Shown here in pieces: positions 43,828 through 52,597 of a stretch of DNA of 64,000 bases. Made by a program: the position numbers and the translations under genes. The notes below the pieces were generated by a model. The model did not search any database. It was not told where the DNA came from and saw nothing but the letters and a program-made list of their open reading frames with translations. Origin of the DNA: Reichenbachiella agarivorans (lineage in GTDB: Bacteria > Bacteroidota > Bacteroidia > Cytophagales > Cyclobacteriaceae); the NCBI RefSeq assembly GCF_025502585.1, contig NZ_CP106679.1:3441501-3505500 (forward strand). Direction: 5' to 3'. How positions within the stretch are numbered: the stretch's first letter is position 1; every line of letters begins with the position of its first letter.

Positions 43828-45081
43828 ATGTTAACTTGTCTAAAACTTAAGCGTTTCTCATTTTTTATTATTCTTATCACTTGGTCATGCGTCACAGCAT
43901 GTGATGATGTAGATAAAATAGAACCAACAGAGGAAGGTATTTTTATAAATGAAATTTTTGCTTCTGGAGAAGACTGGATTGAGTTATATAATGCCTTGGG
44001 AACCAGTAAAGATATTGGGGGATATATCATCGCAGATGAAGGTAATGAATACAGCCTTCCTTCTGGCACATCAATTTCAGCCAATGGATTTATAGTTTTA
44101 CTCTGCAATGATTTAGGAACTGGTTTAAACACCAATTTCAAACTTTCATCAGATGGAGAAACCGTCTCATTGAAAAATACAGAAGGGACTCTTATAGATG
44201 AAGTAGAGTTCCCAAACCTTGACAATGGCCAATCCTATGCTAGATTTCCTGATGGCTCTGATTTTTGGGAAATTACAGGTATCACCACACAAGGTGAATC
44301 CAATGGGGACGATAGTGCTCCGGCCATTAATTCAATATCAAGAGATCCGCTTGTTCCCGCATTTAATGAAAGTGTAGTGGTAACTGCTGAATTGATTTCC
44401 ATTACTGATGTTGCTTCTGTAACACTGCATTATAATTTCGATGATGGCTCGTTTACAGAAGTGGCTATGACCTATCAAAGTGGTACATCGTATATCGCCA
44501 CCATTCCAGGCATGGATGCGGAAGGAACGGTAAAGTATTATGTAGAGGCTATAGGTACCAATGGTTCATCTTCTTTCAAGCCTGCATCTGCACCTGAGAG
44601 TACAGAAGATTATTTACTAAACACCGACTCCTTGCCTCAGCTAGTAATCAATGAATTTATGGCTAGTAATGTTTCTTGTTGCCCAGATACTGATGGTGAT
44701 GAAGAAGAGTTTGATGATTGGATTGAAATTCATAACATAGGTACTACGTCAGTAAACATTGCCGGAATGTACCTCTCTGACGATAAAGACGATCCTTTTG
44801 GAAATAAAATATCTAGCGATGATGCTACAGCTACTACGATTCCTGCAGGAGGATATCTTGTGCTATGGGCCGATGGATCAACTAGTCAGGGTGTTTTACA
44901 CCTTAATTTTAGTTTGAGCTCAAGTGGTGAAGATATAGGGCTGTTTTATATCGATGGGCGGACTATTGATACATACACCTATGATGCGCAAGACGATGAT
45001 ATTTCATGGGGACGTACAACAGATGCAGGTACAACCTGGGGTGCTATGACTACTCCAACACCTGGTCTGTCCAATAATTAA
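43828..45081 (+). CDS. Lipoprotein with two lamin-tail domains
   Basis: The ATG at 43828 gives MLTCLKLKRFSFFIILITWS followed by CVTACDD, an SPII lipobox. Two LTD (lamin-tail) domains flank a fibronectin-like segment. LTD1 spans about 35-150 (IFINEIFASGEDWIELYN, GEDWIELYN core). The middle spans about 165-265 (TLHYNFDDGSFTEV). LTD2 spans about 275-415 (LVINEFMASN, DDWIEIHNIGTTSVNIAG, SWGRTTDAG). It lies 73 bases after the CotH gene and 13 before the DUF4956 gene. LTD and CotH domains are often fused or adjacent in bacteria, so it may be the substrate or scaffold of the kinase. Confidence 0.88.
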   Translation: MLTCLKLKRFSFFIILITWSCVTACDDVDKIEPTEEGIFINEIFASGEDWIELYNALGTSKDIGGYIIADEGNEYSLPSGTSISANGFIVLLCNDLGTGLNTNFKLSSDGETVSLKNTEGTLIDEVEFPNLDNGQSYARFPDGSDFWEITGITTQGESNGDDSAPAINSISRDPLVPAFNESVVVTAELISITDVASVTLHYNFDDGSFTEVAMTYQSGTSYIATIPGMDAEGTVKYYVEAIGTNGSSSFKPASAPESTEDYLLNTDSLPQLVINEFMASNVSCCPDTDGDEEEFDDWIEIHNIGTTSVNIAGMYLSDDKDDPFGNKISSDDATATTIPAGGYLVLWADGSTSQGVLHLNFSLSSSGEDIGLFYIDGRTIDTYTYDAQDDDISWGRTTDAGTTWGAMTTPTPGLSNN

Positions 45082-45094
45082 TTAGCTGAAGTAT

Positions 45095-45766
45095 ATGTTT
45101 GAATTATTTCCTGATCAACCAGTCTATGAATATCCACAACTGGTCAATATCACCTATTCTTTTTTATGGGCATTTGTGCTGTCATCGTTGATCGCTATTA
45201 CCCACAAGCTGACTTTTACGGGAGATTATTACCCCAAAAATTTCTTCCAGTCACTGATTTTGGGAGCGGTGGTGACCACTCTAGTCATGATGGCGATTGG
45301 GGATAGTCTGGCTCGTGGATTAGGAGTTTTTGGAGCTATGGCCATTATTCGTTTTCGTACTCGGGTTGATGATCCACGCGATGTGCTCTTTTTGTTTGCC
45401 GCTTTAAGTACCGGATTGGCTATTGGCGTGTATGGTTTTACCATCTCATTTGTAGGATCCATTTTATTTTGTCTAGTTGCCTTTTTGCTACATATTTCAC
45501 CTTTTCGTAGCTATACGCACCATAGTCATTTATCCTTTACTGTTCAAAGTGCTAACGAACTGGGTATAATCACCAACATAATTCAAAATCACTGCAGAGA
45601 TTTTCGTTCCATCACCATTCAGGTTAACAAAGAAATGGCTACAAGGTATCAATATGCAGTAACATTAAAAGAAACTGTGACCAAAGATGAATTGATAAAT
45701 GCCATCAAAGTGATAGAAGGTGTGTCACAGATTAAGTTGTCGTCTAATGAAATTGTATCAAGCTAA
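45095..45766 (+). CDS. DUF4956 inner-membrane protein
   Basis: The 223-residue protein has three to four membrane spans (about 20-38, 51-70, 76-86 partial, 98-135) and a cytoplasmic alpha-beta C-terminus. The DUF4956 signature GAMAIIRFRTRVDDPRD (R86, R88, D93, P94, R95, D96) lies between spans. Function is unknown. From general knowledge, DUF4956 genes often neighbour CotH genes and VTC-type polyphosphate polymerases. No VTC domain is present here. It overlaps the HlyD-like gene by one base (TAATG), indicating coupling. It is the only polytopic membrane protein of the unit and therefore its candidate inner-membrane core. Confidence 0.88.
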   Translation: MFELFPDQPVYEYPQLVNITYSFLWAFVLSSLIAITHKLTFTGDYYPKNFFQSLILGAVVTTLVMMAIGDSLARGLGVFGAMAIIRFRTRVDDPRDVLFLFAALSTGLAIGVYGFTISFVGSILFCLVAFLLHISPFRSYTHHSHLSFTVQSANELGIITNIIQNHCRDFRSITIQVNKEMATRYQYAVTLKETVTKDELINAIKVIEGVSQIKLSSNEIVSS

Positions 45767-46752
45767 TGAGAAAAAAAGCAAATTGGTTTTACATACTAAT
45801 AGTGTTGATGCTTGTCTCCATGCTCTTTATTAGTGGCCGTTATTTCAAAGGTAGTGGTGAGGCATCCATAGGTATTGCTCAAACTTCAGAATACAAAGTA
45901 AAAACTGAGAAATCAGCAATGGTAAAGTCAATCAATGTAGTGCCTGGAATGGAGGTGAAAGAGGGTGAGCTTTTAGTGGAGCTCACAAGTGAAGCACTGG
46001 AGGTGGAGATAGCCAAACTGACCAATCGTATTGCCGTCCATAAATCTGAACGTGCAGAACAAGCTAAACTAGCCCATGCTGAGATTTCTTATATCAAAGC
46101 GCAAAATGGAATTAGCATAGAGGAGCTAGATGCTGATATATTGGAACTAGAAAGTGAGATCAAGATGAACAAGGCGCTAACCATGGAATACGCTCTTGAC
46201 GAAAAATCAAGTGAGAACTCCCCTATGGCTATCAAAATCAAATCCCTAAAGCAGCAAAAACAAAAGCATCTGGAAGCGCTAAACATCAAAATTGAAGATG
46301 TCAAGCAAGAAAGTACCACTGAACTACAGCTGCTTGAAAACCAAATTATTCTGCTAGAAAGTGAGTTGAATCTATTAGATACTGAGAAGAGCAAGTTAAA
46401 CAAATATGCTACGGCATCTGGTGTTGTCAAAAACGTGTATGTAAAACCAGGTGAACAAGTGGACTCTTACACTCCTTTGCTGGAAATAAACCCACTACAT
46501 CCCACTACAGTGGTGGCCTACCTTGTCGGAAAGAAACCAACAGCGCTTGGTGTTGGAAAAGAAGTAAGCGTATCATCATATGATCAGCGCAGAAACTCTG
46601 TGCACGGGAAAGTTATAGGCTATGGATCGGTAAATGAGTTACCAGAAATATTGCAAAAATCTACAGCCATAAAGGCTTTCGGACAACAAGTGTTTATTGA
46701 GATCCCAGCAGAAAACACCTTTTTCAATGGTGAAAAAGTTTTGATTAAATAA
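45766..46752 (+). CDS. HlyD-like membrane-fusion protein of the CotH/DUF4956 unit
   Basis: The 328-residue protein has one N-terminal span (about 8-25). A half-lipoyl motif follows (VKSINVVPGMEVKEGELLVE, about 53-72). A long coiled-coil hairpin (about 75-210, IEELDADILELESEIKMNKA and QLLENQIILLESELNLLDTE) is next, then the second half-lipoyl segment (ASGVVKNVYVKPGEQVDSYT) and a beta-barrel. This is the architecture of periplasmic adaptors of type I or tripartite exporters. It is coupled upstream to DUF4956 and lies 4 bases before a TolC-like gene. No ABC, RND or MFS pump is adjacent, so DUF4956 may take the pump's place. Confidence 0.9.
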   Translation: MRKKANWFYILIVLMLVSMLFISGRYFKGSGEASIGIAQTSEYKVKTEKSAMVKSINVVPGMEVKEGELLVELTSEALEVEIAKLTNRIAVHKSERAEQAKLAHAEISYIKAQNGISIEELDADILELESEIKMNKALTMEYALDEKSSENSPMAIKIKSLKQQKQKHLEALNIKIEDVKQESTTELQLLENQIILLESELNLLDTEKSKLNKYATASGVVKNVYVKPGEQVDSYTPLLEINPLHPTTVVAYLVGKKPTALGVGKEVSVSSYDQRRNSVHGKVIGYGSVNELPEILQKSTAIKAFGQQVFIEIPAENTFFNGEKVLIK

Positions 46753-46756
46753 GCTC

Positions 46757-47971
46757 ATGCGTACACTACTATATTGCTTCTTGTTGTTGCCTTCTGCGCT
46801 TTGTGCTCAGGTGTCAATGGATGACTTTTTATGGTCAGCATTAGAGACGCCAGCCATTCAAGCATTTGATCATCAAAATACATTTCTTGACTCAAACCCT
46901 TATAAACTTTCTTTCATTCGAGGAATGGAATTTAGAACAGAGAGCAATCAACTCGATCCTGATCGTCAAGACTATGCATTGCGGTTGAACCCTGCCAATC
47001 CGTGGGAAATAAAACGTAACAATCAATATTTTCAGACTTATCAGGAGGTCTCGCAACTTGACCGTCAGCGTGAGCTGAAAAAGGTATTAAAGGCACACTA
47101 CGAAGCTATTATTGACTGGGCCTATTTGAAAGAGCAAAAAAACATCAAAGAAGAAGAACAAAAGATAGCACAAACGCAGATTAAAATCTTAGAAGCGCAG
47201 CGTTTTTCCAATTTCTTTGATGCCAATGATTATGTGGAACTAAAAATTGATCAGTTGGAGCAAGTTGTAGCCTTGGAAGAGTTGTACTTCGAAGAAGATG
47301 CTCAACGCAATAAAATCGAATCCCTATACCCCTCGGCTAAAAATCAAATTATTGCATGGACATTAAATGAGCTAATTTCTATCGAAAAAATTCAAAGTGT
47401 AATTGAAGACCCTCAAATGGTATCAGCATATGGCGAAGTGGCTTACCGCCAAAAGCAGGTTGAATTAGCAGAATCAGAATGGGCACTAGAAAAATCAAAT
47501 ATTAATATTGGATATTTACAAGCACAATATCAACAATATCGAGTTGATCAGGACAGAAGTCCATGGAGCATTGGGTTAGGTGTCACCATTCCTATTTTTA
47601 ATCCCAATAAAGGAGACATGACCAAGCGAAAATTGGAAATGATAGAAGCAGAAGGAAATCTAGCAGATGCCCAAAATGAGCAACAGACAGGACTAGAATT
47701 GATGAAGCAAAAAATAAAGACACTCACTACAAGATACTACAATTTCCAAATTCAATTGGACAGTTTGAACGTGGACCTATTGAGTTCCAATCTGCAGCAA
47801 ATGACGAACAGTAACCCCATGACTGTCGTCAAGTTGAAAAGTAGTTTGATTAAGTCAAAAAGTATCTCAGCGCTAATGAAGAAAGAAATTTACCTTGCCT
47901 ATATGGAGTATTTGTGGCATGCAGAAATGCTACAACAACAGCCACTGAAAAATTATTTAACACCTGATTAA
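46757..47971 (+). CDS. TolC-like outer-membrane factor of the CotH/DUF4956 unit
   Basis: The 404-residue protein has a signal peptide (LLLPSALCAQ) and long alternating helices (EQKNIKEEEQKIAQTQIKIL, QVELAESEWALEKSNIN). The turn IGLGVTIPIFNPNKGDMTKR matches the start of the second TolC repeat (typically G..ls.plf..g.....). It lacks a clear first-repeat beta signature, so it may be a diverged family. It ends the five-gene unit and is followed by a hairpin terminator. Confidence 0.82.
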   Translation: MRTLLYCFLLLPSALCAQVSMDDFLWSALETPAIQAFDHQNTFLDSNPYKLSFIRGMEFRTESNQLDPDRQDYALRLNPANPWEIKRNNQYFQTYQEVSQLDRQRELKKVLKAHYEAIIDWAYLKEQKNIKEEEQKIAQTQIKILEAQRFSNFFDANDYVELKIDQLEQVVALEELYFEEDAQRNKIESLYPSAKNQIIAWTLNELISIEKIQSVIEDPQMVSAYGEVAYRQKQVELAESEWALEKSNINIGYLQAQYQQYRVDQDRSPWSIGLGVTIPIFNPNKGDMTKRKLEMIEAEGNLADAQNEQQTGLELMKQKIKTLTTRYYNFQIQLDSLNVDLLSSNLQQMTNSNPMTVVKLKSSLIKSKSISALMKKEIYLAYMEYLWHAEMLQQQPLKNYLTPD

Positions 47972-48012
47972 ACTTGCCTTTTTTACCTAAATGTAGATTA
48001 GACTCTTTAGTT

Positions 48013-48045
48013 GTGATTTTATTTCAAAACTGGACATAAAATCAC
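48013..48045. terminator. Hairpin between convergent genes
   Basis: GTGATTTTAT (48013-48022) and ATAAAATCAC (48036-48045) are exact complements with a 13-base loop. It lies 42 bases after the TolC-like gene and overlaps the stop of the convergent pyrophosphohydrolase gene. It is probably a bidirectional stop. Confidence 0.65.
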
Positions 48046-48512
48046 TTCTCCAAAATTCCTTTGATATCCGCAGGCGAATAAGCAATAGACTTGAGTGTCT
48101 TATCATCGTCCTTTCTATATACCAAAAACAAACCATCCTCTTCTTTGATGTAGCTCTCTGTGGCTTTGTTTTCTTTGTAATGTTTGACAGTCGCCTCAGC
48201 TTCTTCCAAAGTCTTGCAAGCTTTGCTCATGTTGGATCGCTGTACTTCATTGAACAGCTCTACAAACTTGTCTCCTAAGCCAAACTCCAAAACCGCCCCT
48301 GACAGTACATATTGGATATCACATAGCGCATCTGCTATCTCGACCATGTCCTTGTCCTTGATAGCCTGTTCCAGTTCCTTCAACTCCTCAGAGATTAGCT
48401 CCACCCTTAGCGCACATCGTTTGGCATCTGGAATCGCTGGACTAGTCACGATAGGGTGTTTGAATGTTTTATGAAATTCTGCTACTTGGTTGAGAGAGTC
48501 TATTTTTTCCAT
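48042..48512 (-). CDS. MazG-like nucleoside triphosphate pyrophosphohydrolase
   Basis: The 156-residue all-alpha NTP-PPase fold shows the metal-binding ELISEELKELEQA (ExxEE-type) and MVEIADALCDIQYV (ExxD) motifs about 23 residues apart. Family members hydrolyse (d)NTPs or phosphoribosyl-ATP and act in nucleotide-pool cleaning. The single domain with a C-terminal extension (about 105-156) resembles standalone phosphoribosyl-ATP-diphosphatase-like proteins rather than HisE. No histidine genes are nearby. Confidence 0.85.
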   Translation of the reverse strand: MEKIDSLNQVAEFHKTFKHPIVTSPAIPDAKRCALRVELISEELKELEQAIKDKDMVEIADALCDIQYVLSGAVLEFGLGDKFVELFNEVQRSNMSKACKTLEEAEATVKHYKENKATESYIKEEDGLFLVYRKDDDKTLKSIAYSPADIKGILEK

Positions 48513-48652
48513 GAATCTGTATTAAGATTCGAAATTAGGGATGAATTATTCAATTCAGTAGTGAAAAGCAGTAAAATTTTAACGCCATCTACAATACCCT
48601 GACCGCCTTGCACTTCTTGGTTCTCGATTCTAATTATCTAGTATCTCTAGGT

Positions 48653-48748
48653 CTATTGTTTCCGAATGGCTAGCCAGAGAAAGTAAGCAAAACCACCTAC
48701 CACAATACTCAATATGACCACCATGCTGATTATCGCTTGTAAACTCAT
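48653..48748 (-). CDS. MetS-like small subunit of NSS transporter
   Basis: The 31-codon ORF (MSLQAIISMVVILSIVVGGF then AYFLWLAIRKQ) is a single membrane span with a basic tail. It starts within the stop codon of the NSS transporter (ATGA overlap at 48748-48745), an arrangement known for MetP/MetS of Corynebacterium, where the small subunit is needed for uptake. Too short for most gene finders, but the coupling and the sequence pattern are convincing. Confidence 0.88.
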   Translation of the reverse strand: MSLQAIISMVVILSIVVGGFAYFLWLAIRKQ

Positions 48749-50238
48749 TTTTTCAGGGCAAATTTTCTATACAAAAAACCATTGATCAATACGCCTATTA
48801 GTATCACTAATCCCCACTGGGTGACGATCGATGCATTGCTGTAGACATCTAGGACATTCCAGACACCGTCTGCATCAAACCACGGATTGCTGCTGTACCC
48901 TTGAGACATCCACCAATAGATCAGTACACAACCCAAAGCCAAATTACTCCAAATGCATACTTGGAAAAATGTAGTAGGTAGTTGAATTTTCGATCCCGAA
49001 TCAATATACCTTTCTTTGAACTCCTTGATTCCAAATATAACCAAACCAAACAAAATGAATATCCCACTGACAATCAGTCCCAAGCCCCACACCCAATCTT
49101 GGTTGTTGAATATATCCAGCGAATAAGCTGAAGGGAAACCCAAAACAATAAAGAAGAAGGCCACCCACAGAGAGATCACTTTTCGATTCAATCCTAGGTC
49201 CAGTAAATTCCTAGACATCAATTCGAGCATGGGCAACAAGGAACTAAATGCCGCCAATGAGAGTGCTAAAAAGAAAACCACAGAAAGAAAACCACCACCT
49301 GGTACGTGAGCAAACAGCTCTGGTATAATCGTGAAAGTCAATGCCTGATTCCCTTCCTGCAAATATGTGATGGCTTCTGCATCAGAGTTTGCAAGTGCAA
49401 AGACAGCGGGCAATATAGCCATGCCTGCAATCAAGGATGCCGTATTGTTGCCCAAGGCACCAATCAAAGTATTGAGGGTAATATCATCGTCCGTGCGACT
49501 ATAGGATGAAATCGTGATCATCAATCCCCAACCTGCTCCAGTAGACCAAGCAGACTGTGAGAGTGCTTCTATCCATATTTTTCCGTCGGAAAAATGATCC
49601 CAATTGATCACAAACATGTATTCTAGTCCTTGGATGCCTCCTTCCATCTGGAGAGAAATAAAAGTAATAACAATCAGTAGCACAAATAGACTAGGAATCA
49701 ATGCTTTGTTGATTTTTTCTAAGCCATTTTGAATCCCTCTGGACAAAACAAACACCCCAAATACCACACAGCCAATGTAGGTCAATATGGTAGCCCAACT
49801 GGCATGCGAAACACTCATCCAATAATCCGACATGTAACCTGGGTCTGAGGTCAGGCGATCCAACAATGGGGTTTCATCAAATAAATTGCCGACTGCAAAA
49901 CTCAAATACCTCAGCGACCATGCTGTCACCACGGAATAATAAAAAGCAATGCCTAAGGTACACAGGGTCACAAAAAAACCCATCCATGCGTATCGTTTGC
50001 CAGCCATCTCCGCAAACGAGCCTATTACTCCTTTTCTGAAATTCTTGCCCATGGAAAACTCGGTGAGCAATAGCGGGATAGACCAAACAAAAAGAAACAC
50101 TATCCAGAGGATAATAAAAGCACCTCCATACTGGCCAGCCAGACGAGGAAAACGCCAAAGATTGCCGGCACCTATGGCCATGCCCAGAGATGCGAGAATA
50201 ATGCCCCAGCGGTTACTGAAATTTTCGGTGTTGTTCAT
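48745..50238 (-). CDS. Sodium-dependent NSS-family amino-acid transporter (MetP-like)
   Basis: The ATG at 50238 (MNNTENFSNRWGIILASLGM) is chosen over 50274. The 497-residue protein has 12 or so spans with the neurotransmitter:sodium symporter signature IGAGNLWRFPRLAGQYGG in TM1 (Na+ and substrate site) and ISSYSRTDDDI in the loop before TM8. Such transporters import methionine, alanine or other amino acids with Na+. The MetS-like subunit overlapping its stop supports the MetP subgroup. It lies downstream of yceI on the same strand but beyond a terminator. Confidence 0.93.
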   Translation of the reverse strand: MNNTENFSNRWGIILASLGMAIGAGNLWRFPRLAGQYGGAFIILWIVFLFVWSIPLLLTEFSMGKNFRKGVIGSFAEMAGKRYAWMGFFVTLCTLGIAFYYSVVTAWSLRYLSFAVGNLFDETPLLDRLTSDPGYMSDYWMSVSHASWATILTYIGCVVFGVFVLSRGIQNGLEKINKALIPSLFVLLIVITFISLQMEGGIQGLEYMFVINWDHFSDGKIWIEALSQSAWSTGAGWGLMITISSYSRTDDDITLNTLIGALGNNTASLIAGMAILPAVFALANSDAEAITYLQEGNQALTFTIIPELFAHVPGGGFLSVVFFLALSLAAFSSLLPMLELMSRNLLDLGLNRKVISLWVAFFFIVLGFPSAYSLDIFNNQDWVWGLGLIVSGIFILFGLVIFGIKEFKERYIDSGSKIQLPTTFFQVCIWSNLALGCVLIYWWMSQGYSSNPWFDADGVWNVLDVYSNASIVTQWGLVILIGVLINGFLYRKFALKK

Positions 50239-50264
50239 GAATTCCGAAACTACATAAAAAACAA

Positions 50265-50309
50265 ACGGTCTCAAAAACTACTGCACAAAGACATAGTTCT
50301 TGAGACCGT
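50265..50309 (-). terminator. Intrinsic terminator after yceI-like gene
   Basis: ACGGTCTCAAAAACTA (50265-50280) and TAGTTCTTGAGACCGT (50294-50309) form a 16-bp stem with one mismatch. Read leftwards it runs into TTTGTTTTTTATG. It separates the yceI-like gene from the NSS transporter. Confidence 0.88.
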
Positions 50310-50337
50310 CTATTCCATAAAAGGTCTGAAGTTGTTA

Positions 50338-50919
50338 CTAGATTTTTACTAGTTCCAAGTTCAGTTTCACCTTTACTTCTTCTCCCACTACCAGACTACC
50401 CGTATCAATAGTATCGCTCCAGGTGAGGTTATAATCGAATCGATTGATTACAAAATTGGCTTTGAAAGCAGATATTGTCTTTTCTCCCAATTTGGCCATT
50501 CCGCTATATTCTGCAGGAAATGAAACCTTCTTTGTCACATCACGAATCGTCAACCATCCGGTCACTTGGTATTGCGTATCGGTTTTCTTTACAAACGATT
50601 CACTCTTAAAAGTCATGATGGGATACTTCTCAGCATTGAAGAAATCATCTTCCTTGAGGTGTTTGTCTCTCGTCAAGTTATCAGTAGTCAAGCTTTTGAC
50701 CTGAACCACTGCATCAATTTTGGCATCCTCAAAGGAATTTCGCTTTGATTCTACAGTACATTCAAAATCCGAAAACTTGCCAGTAACGGTCGATATAGCC
50801 AAGTGGCTTACTTCAAATTGAATGTTGGAGTGCACAGGATCAATCTTCCATTTGGTCTGACCAAACGAAGAAAGTGATACGCACAGTATGGTAGCTATTA
50901 GGCATAGGGTCTTTTTCAT
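50338..50919 (-). CDS. YceI-family periplasmic lipid-binding protein
   Basis: The ATG at 50919 gives MKKTLCLIATILCVSLSSFG, a signal peptide. The mature domain has the YceI pattern WKIDPVHSNIQFEVSHLAIS (about 24-43), LKEDDFFNAEKYPIMTFKS and FVINRFDYNLTWSD. This lipocalin-like barrel binds polyisoprenoids or amphiphiles in the periplasm. The physiological ligand here is unknown. It is monocistronic by its terminator. Confidence 0.94.
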   Translation of the reverse strand: MKKTLCLIATILCVSLSSFGQTKWKIDPVHSNIQFEVSHLAISTVTGKFSDFECTVESKRNSFEDAKIDAVVQVKSLTTDNLTRDKHLKEDDFFNAEKYPIMTFKSESFVKKTDTQYQVTGWLTIRDVTKKVSFPAEYSGMAKLGEKTISAFKANFVINRFDYNLTWSDTIDTGSLVVGEEVKVKLNLELVKI

Positions 50920-51028
50920 AATCATTCGTTTTTGCTTGATAAAATATAGGTAAAATTTGAGACAATTCCCACATCATATTGTCCCGCGCCTTTAATTAAA
51001 GTAGATTCGAGATTTAAAGATTGTAACT

Positions 51029-52498
51029 ATGAGTGATTACGGATTTTGGTCATTGGTGCCCCCAATTCTCGCCATCGTATTGGCATTGCGTACCAAACAG
51101 GTGTTTTTGTCCTTGACATTAGGAATCTGGTTGGGATGGATTATTCTCAATGGTGGCAATCCCCTGACTGGTACTATGGACACTTTAGCAGCATTTGTCG
51201 CTGTTTTTGCGGATGCAGGCAATACCCGTACAATCATTTTTACCCTGCTCGTAGGATCATTGATTGCTTTGATTCAGAGGTCAGGCGGTGTGGGGGGATT
51301 CATCCATTGGGTATCTCTCAGGTTGGAGAAAAAAGCAAGTGACTCCAAAAGCAGAACCATGATTCAGTTTTATGCTGCCATGACAGGGATGATTATTTTC
51401 GTAGAGTCCAATATCTCTATCCTCACTGTTGGCACACTGTATAGACCTATTTTCGACAAGATGAAGATTCCCCGCGAAAAGCTCGCCTACATCGCAGATT
51501 CTAGTTCTGCGCCATCTTGTATCATCTTTCCCTTCAATGCCTGGGGTGCCTTCATTATGGGACTACTCTTGGCACAAGGATTTGAAAGTCCGTTTACGCT
51601 CCTTTTTAGTTCACTGGCTTACAACTTTTACCCTTTCTTAGCCATAGGTCTGCTACTGTATGTGATTTTCAGTGGCAAGGATTTTGGCCCGATGAAAAAA
51701 GCAGAACGAAGAGCAGTGACCGAAGGAAAGCTCATTGCTGACGACTCGACACCTATGATCTCCGACGAAATTGCCTTGATCGAAGCAATTGACACCACTA
51801 AGTTAAGAGCCTACAACATGACTATTCCGATCATAGTCATGATTCTGATGATGCCCACCATGTTGATCTATACTGGCTGGCAAGACGGCATGAGTGGTTC
51901 GATATTTGAACAAATCTTTACTGCAATCGGTAATGGCTCTGGGTCTACTGCTGTCATGTATTCTGTCACGCTAGCCATACTGACGAGCATGTTGCTGTAC
52001 AAATCTCAAAATATCATGGGATTCAAAGAAATGATAGATCTCTCAATCAAAGGAATGTCAGGAATGGTTTCACTCGCACTGTTGATGGTATTTGCCTTCA
52101 CTATTGGTGCACTTTGCAAGGAATTGGGCACTGGATTCTATGTGGCGCACATCACGGAGGCTTGGCTCTCTCCCAAACTGGTTCCTGCTATCGTGTTTGT
52201 TACGAGTTGTTTCATCGCATTCAGTACGGGGACTTCCTGGGGAACCTTTGCCATTATGATCTCCATCGCTGTACCGATGGCACAAAGCATGGATAGCAAC
52301 ATCAGCATGGCCATTGCTGCGGCCATTGGAGGCGGCGTATTTGGAGACCATTGTTCACCGATTTCGGACACGACAATTATATCATCTATGGCATCTGCCA
52401 GTGACCACATAGATCACGTCAATACGCAATTGCCCTATGCAGCACTGGCTGGTGGTGTGACATTCATCATGTATTTGGTGCTGGGTTGGTTGGTTTGA
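51029..52498 (+). CDS. nhaC: NhaC-family Na+/H+ antiporter
   Basis: The 489-residue polytopic protein has the family signature GGGVFGDHCSPISDTTIISS followed by MASASDHIDHVNTQLPYA near the C-terminus. ADSSSAPSCIIFPFNAWGA and FSTGTSWGTFAIM lie in central re-entrant regions. NhaC proteins exchange Na+ for H+ or malate/lactate pairs in relatives. Together with the CPA1 antiporter at 2.4 kb, this suits a marine, Na+-cycling bacterium. Confidence 0.93.
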   Translation: MSDYGFWSLVPPILAIVLALRTKQVFLSLTLGIWLGWIILNGGNPLTGTMDTLAAFVAVFADAGNTRTIIFTLLVGSLIALIQRSGGVGGFIHWVSLRLEKKASDSKSRTMIQFYAAMTGMIIFVESNISILTVGTLYRPIFDKMKIPREKLAYIADSSSAPSCIIFPFNAWGAFIMGLLLAQGFESPFTLLFSSLAYNFYPFLAIGLLLYVIFSGKDFGPMKKAERRAVTEGKLIADDSTPMISDEIALIEAIDTTKLRAYNMTIPIIVMILMMPTMLIYTGWQDGMSGSIFEQIFTAIGNGSGSTAVMYSVTLAILTSMLLYKSQNIMGFKEMIDLSIKGMSGMVSLALLMVFAFTIGALCKELGTGFYVAHITEAWLSPKLVPAIVFVTSCFIAFSTGTSWGTFAIMISIAVPMAQSMDSNISMAIAAAIGGGVFGDHCSPISDTTIISSMASASDHIDHVNTQLPYAALAGGVTFIMYLVLGWLV

Positions 52499-52597
52499 TT
52501 TCTTAGTATTGAGGATTGATAAAAAGCATAAAATTGAAAAGTATTGAGAAAAATAAACGACTGTGGACTGTCTACCGTGGACTATAGACAATAACCT

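Noticed and set aside
52540-52592. Short GTGGACT direct repeats and TATAGAC/GTCTA pairing before the MOSC gene
   Set aside because: Too short and imperfect to distinguish from chance or a common intergenic phrase.
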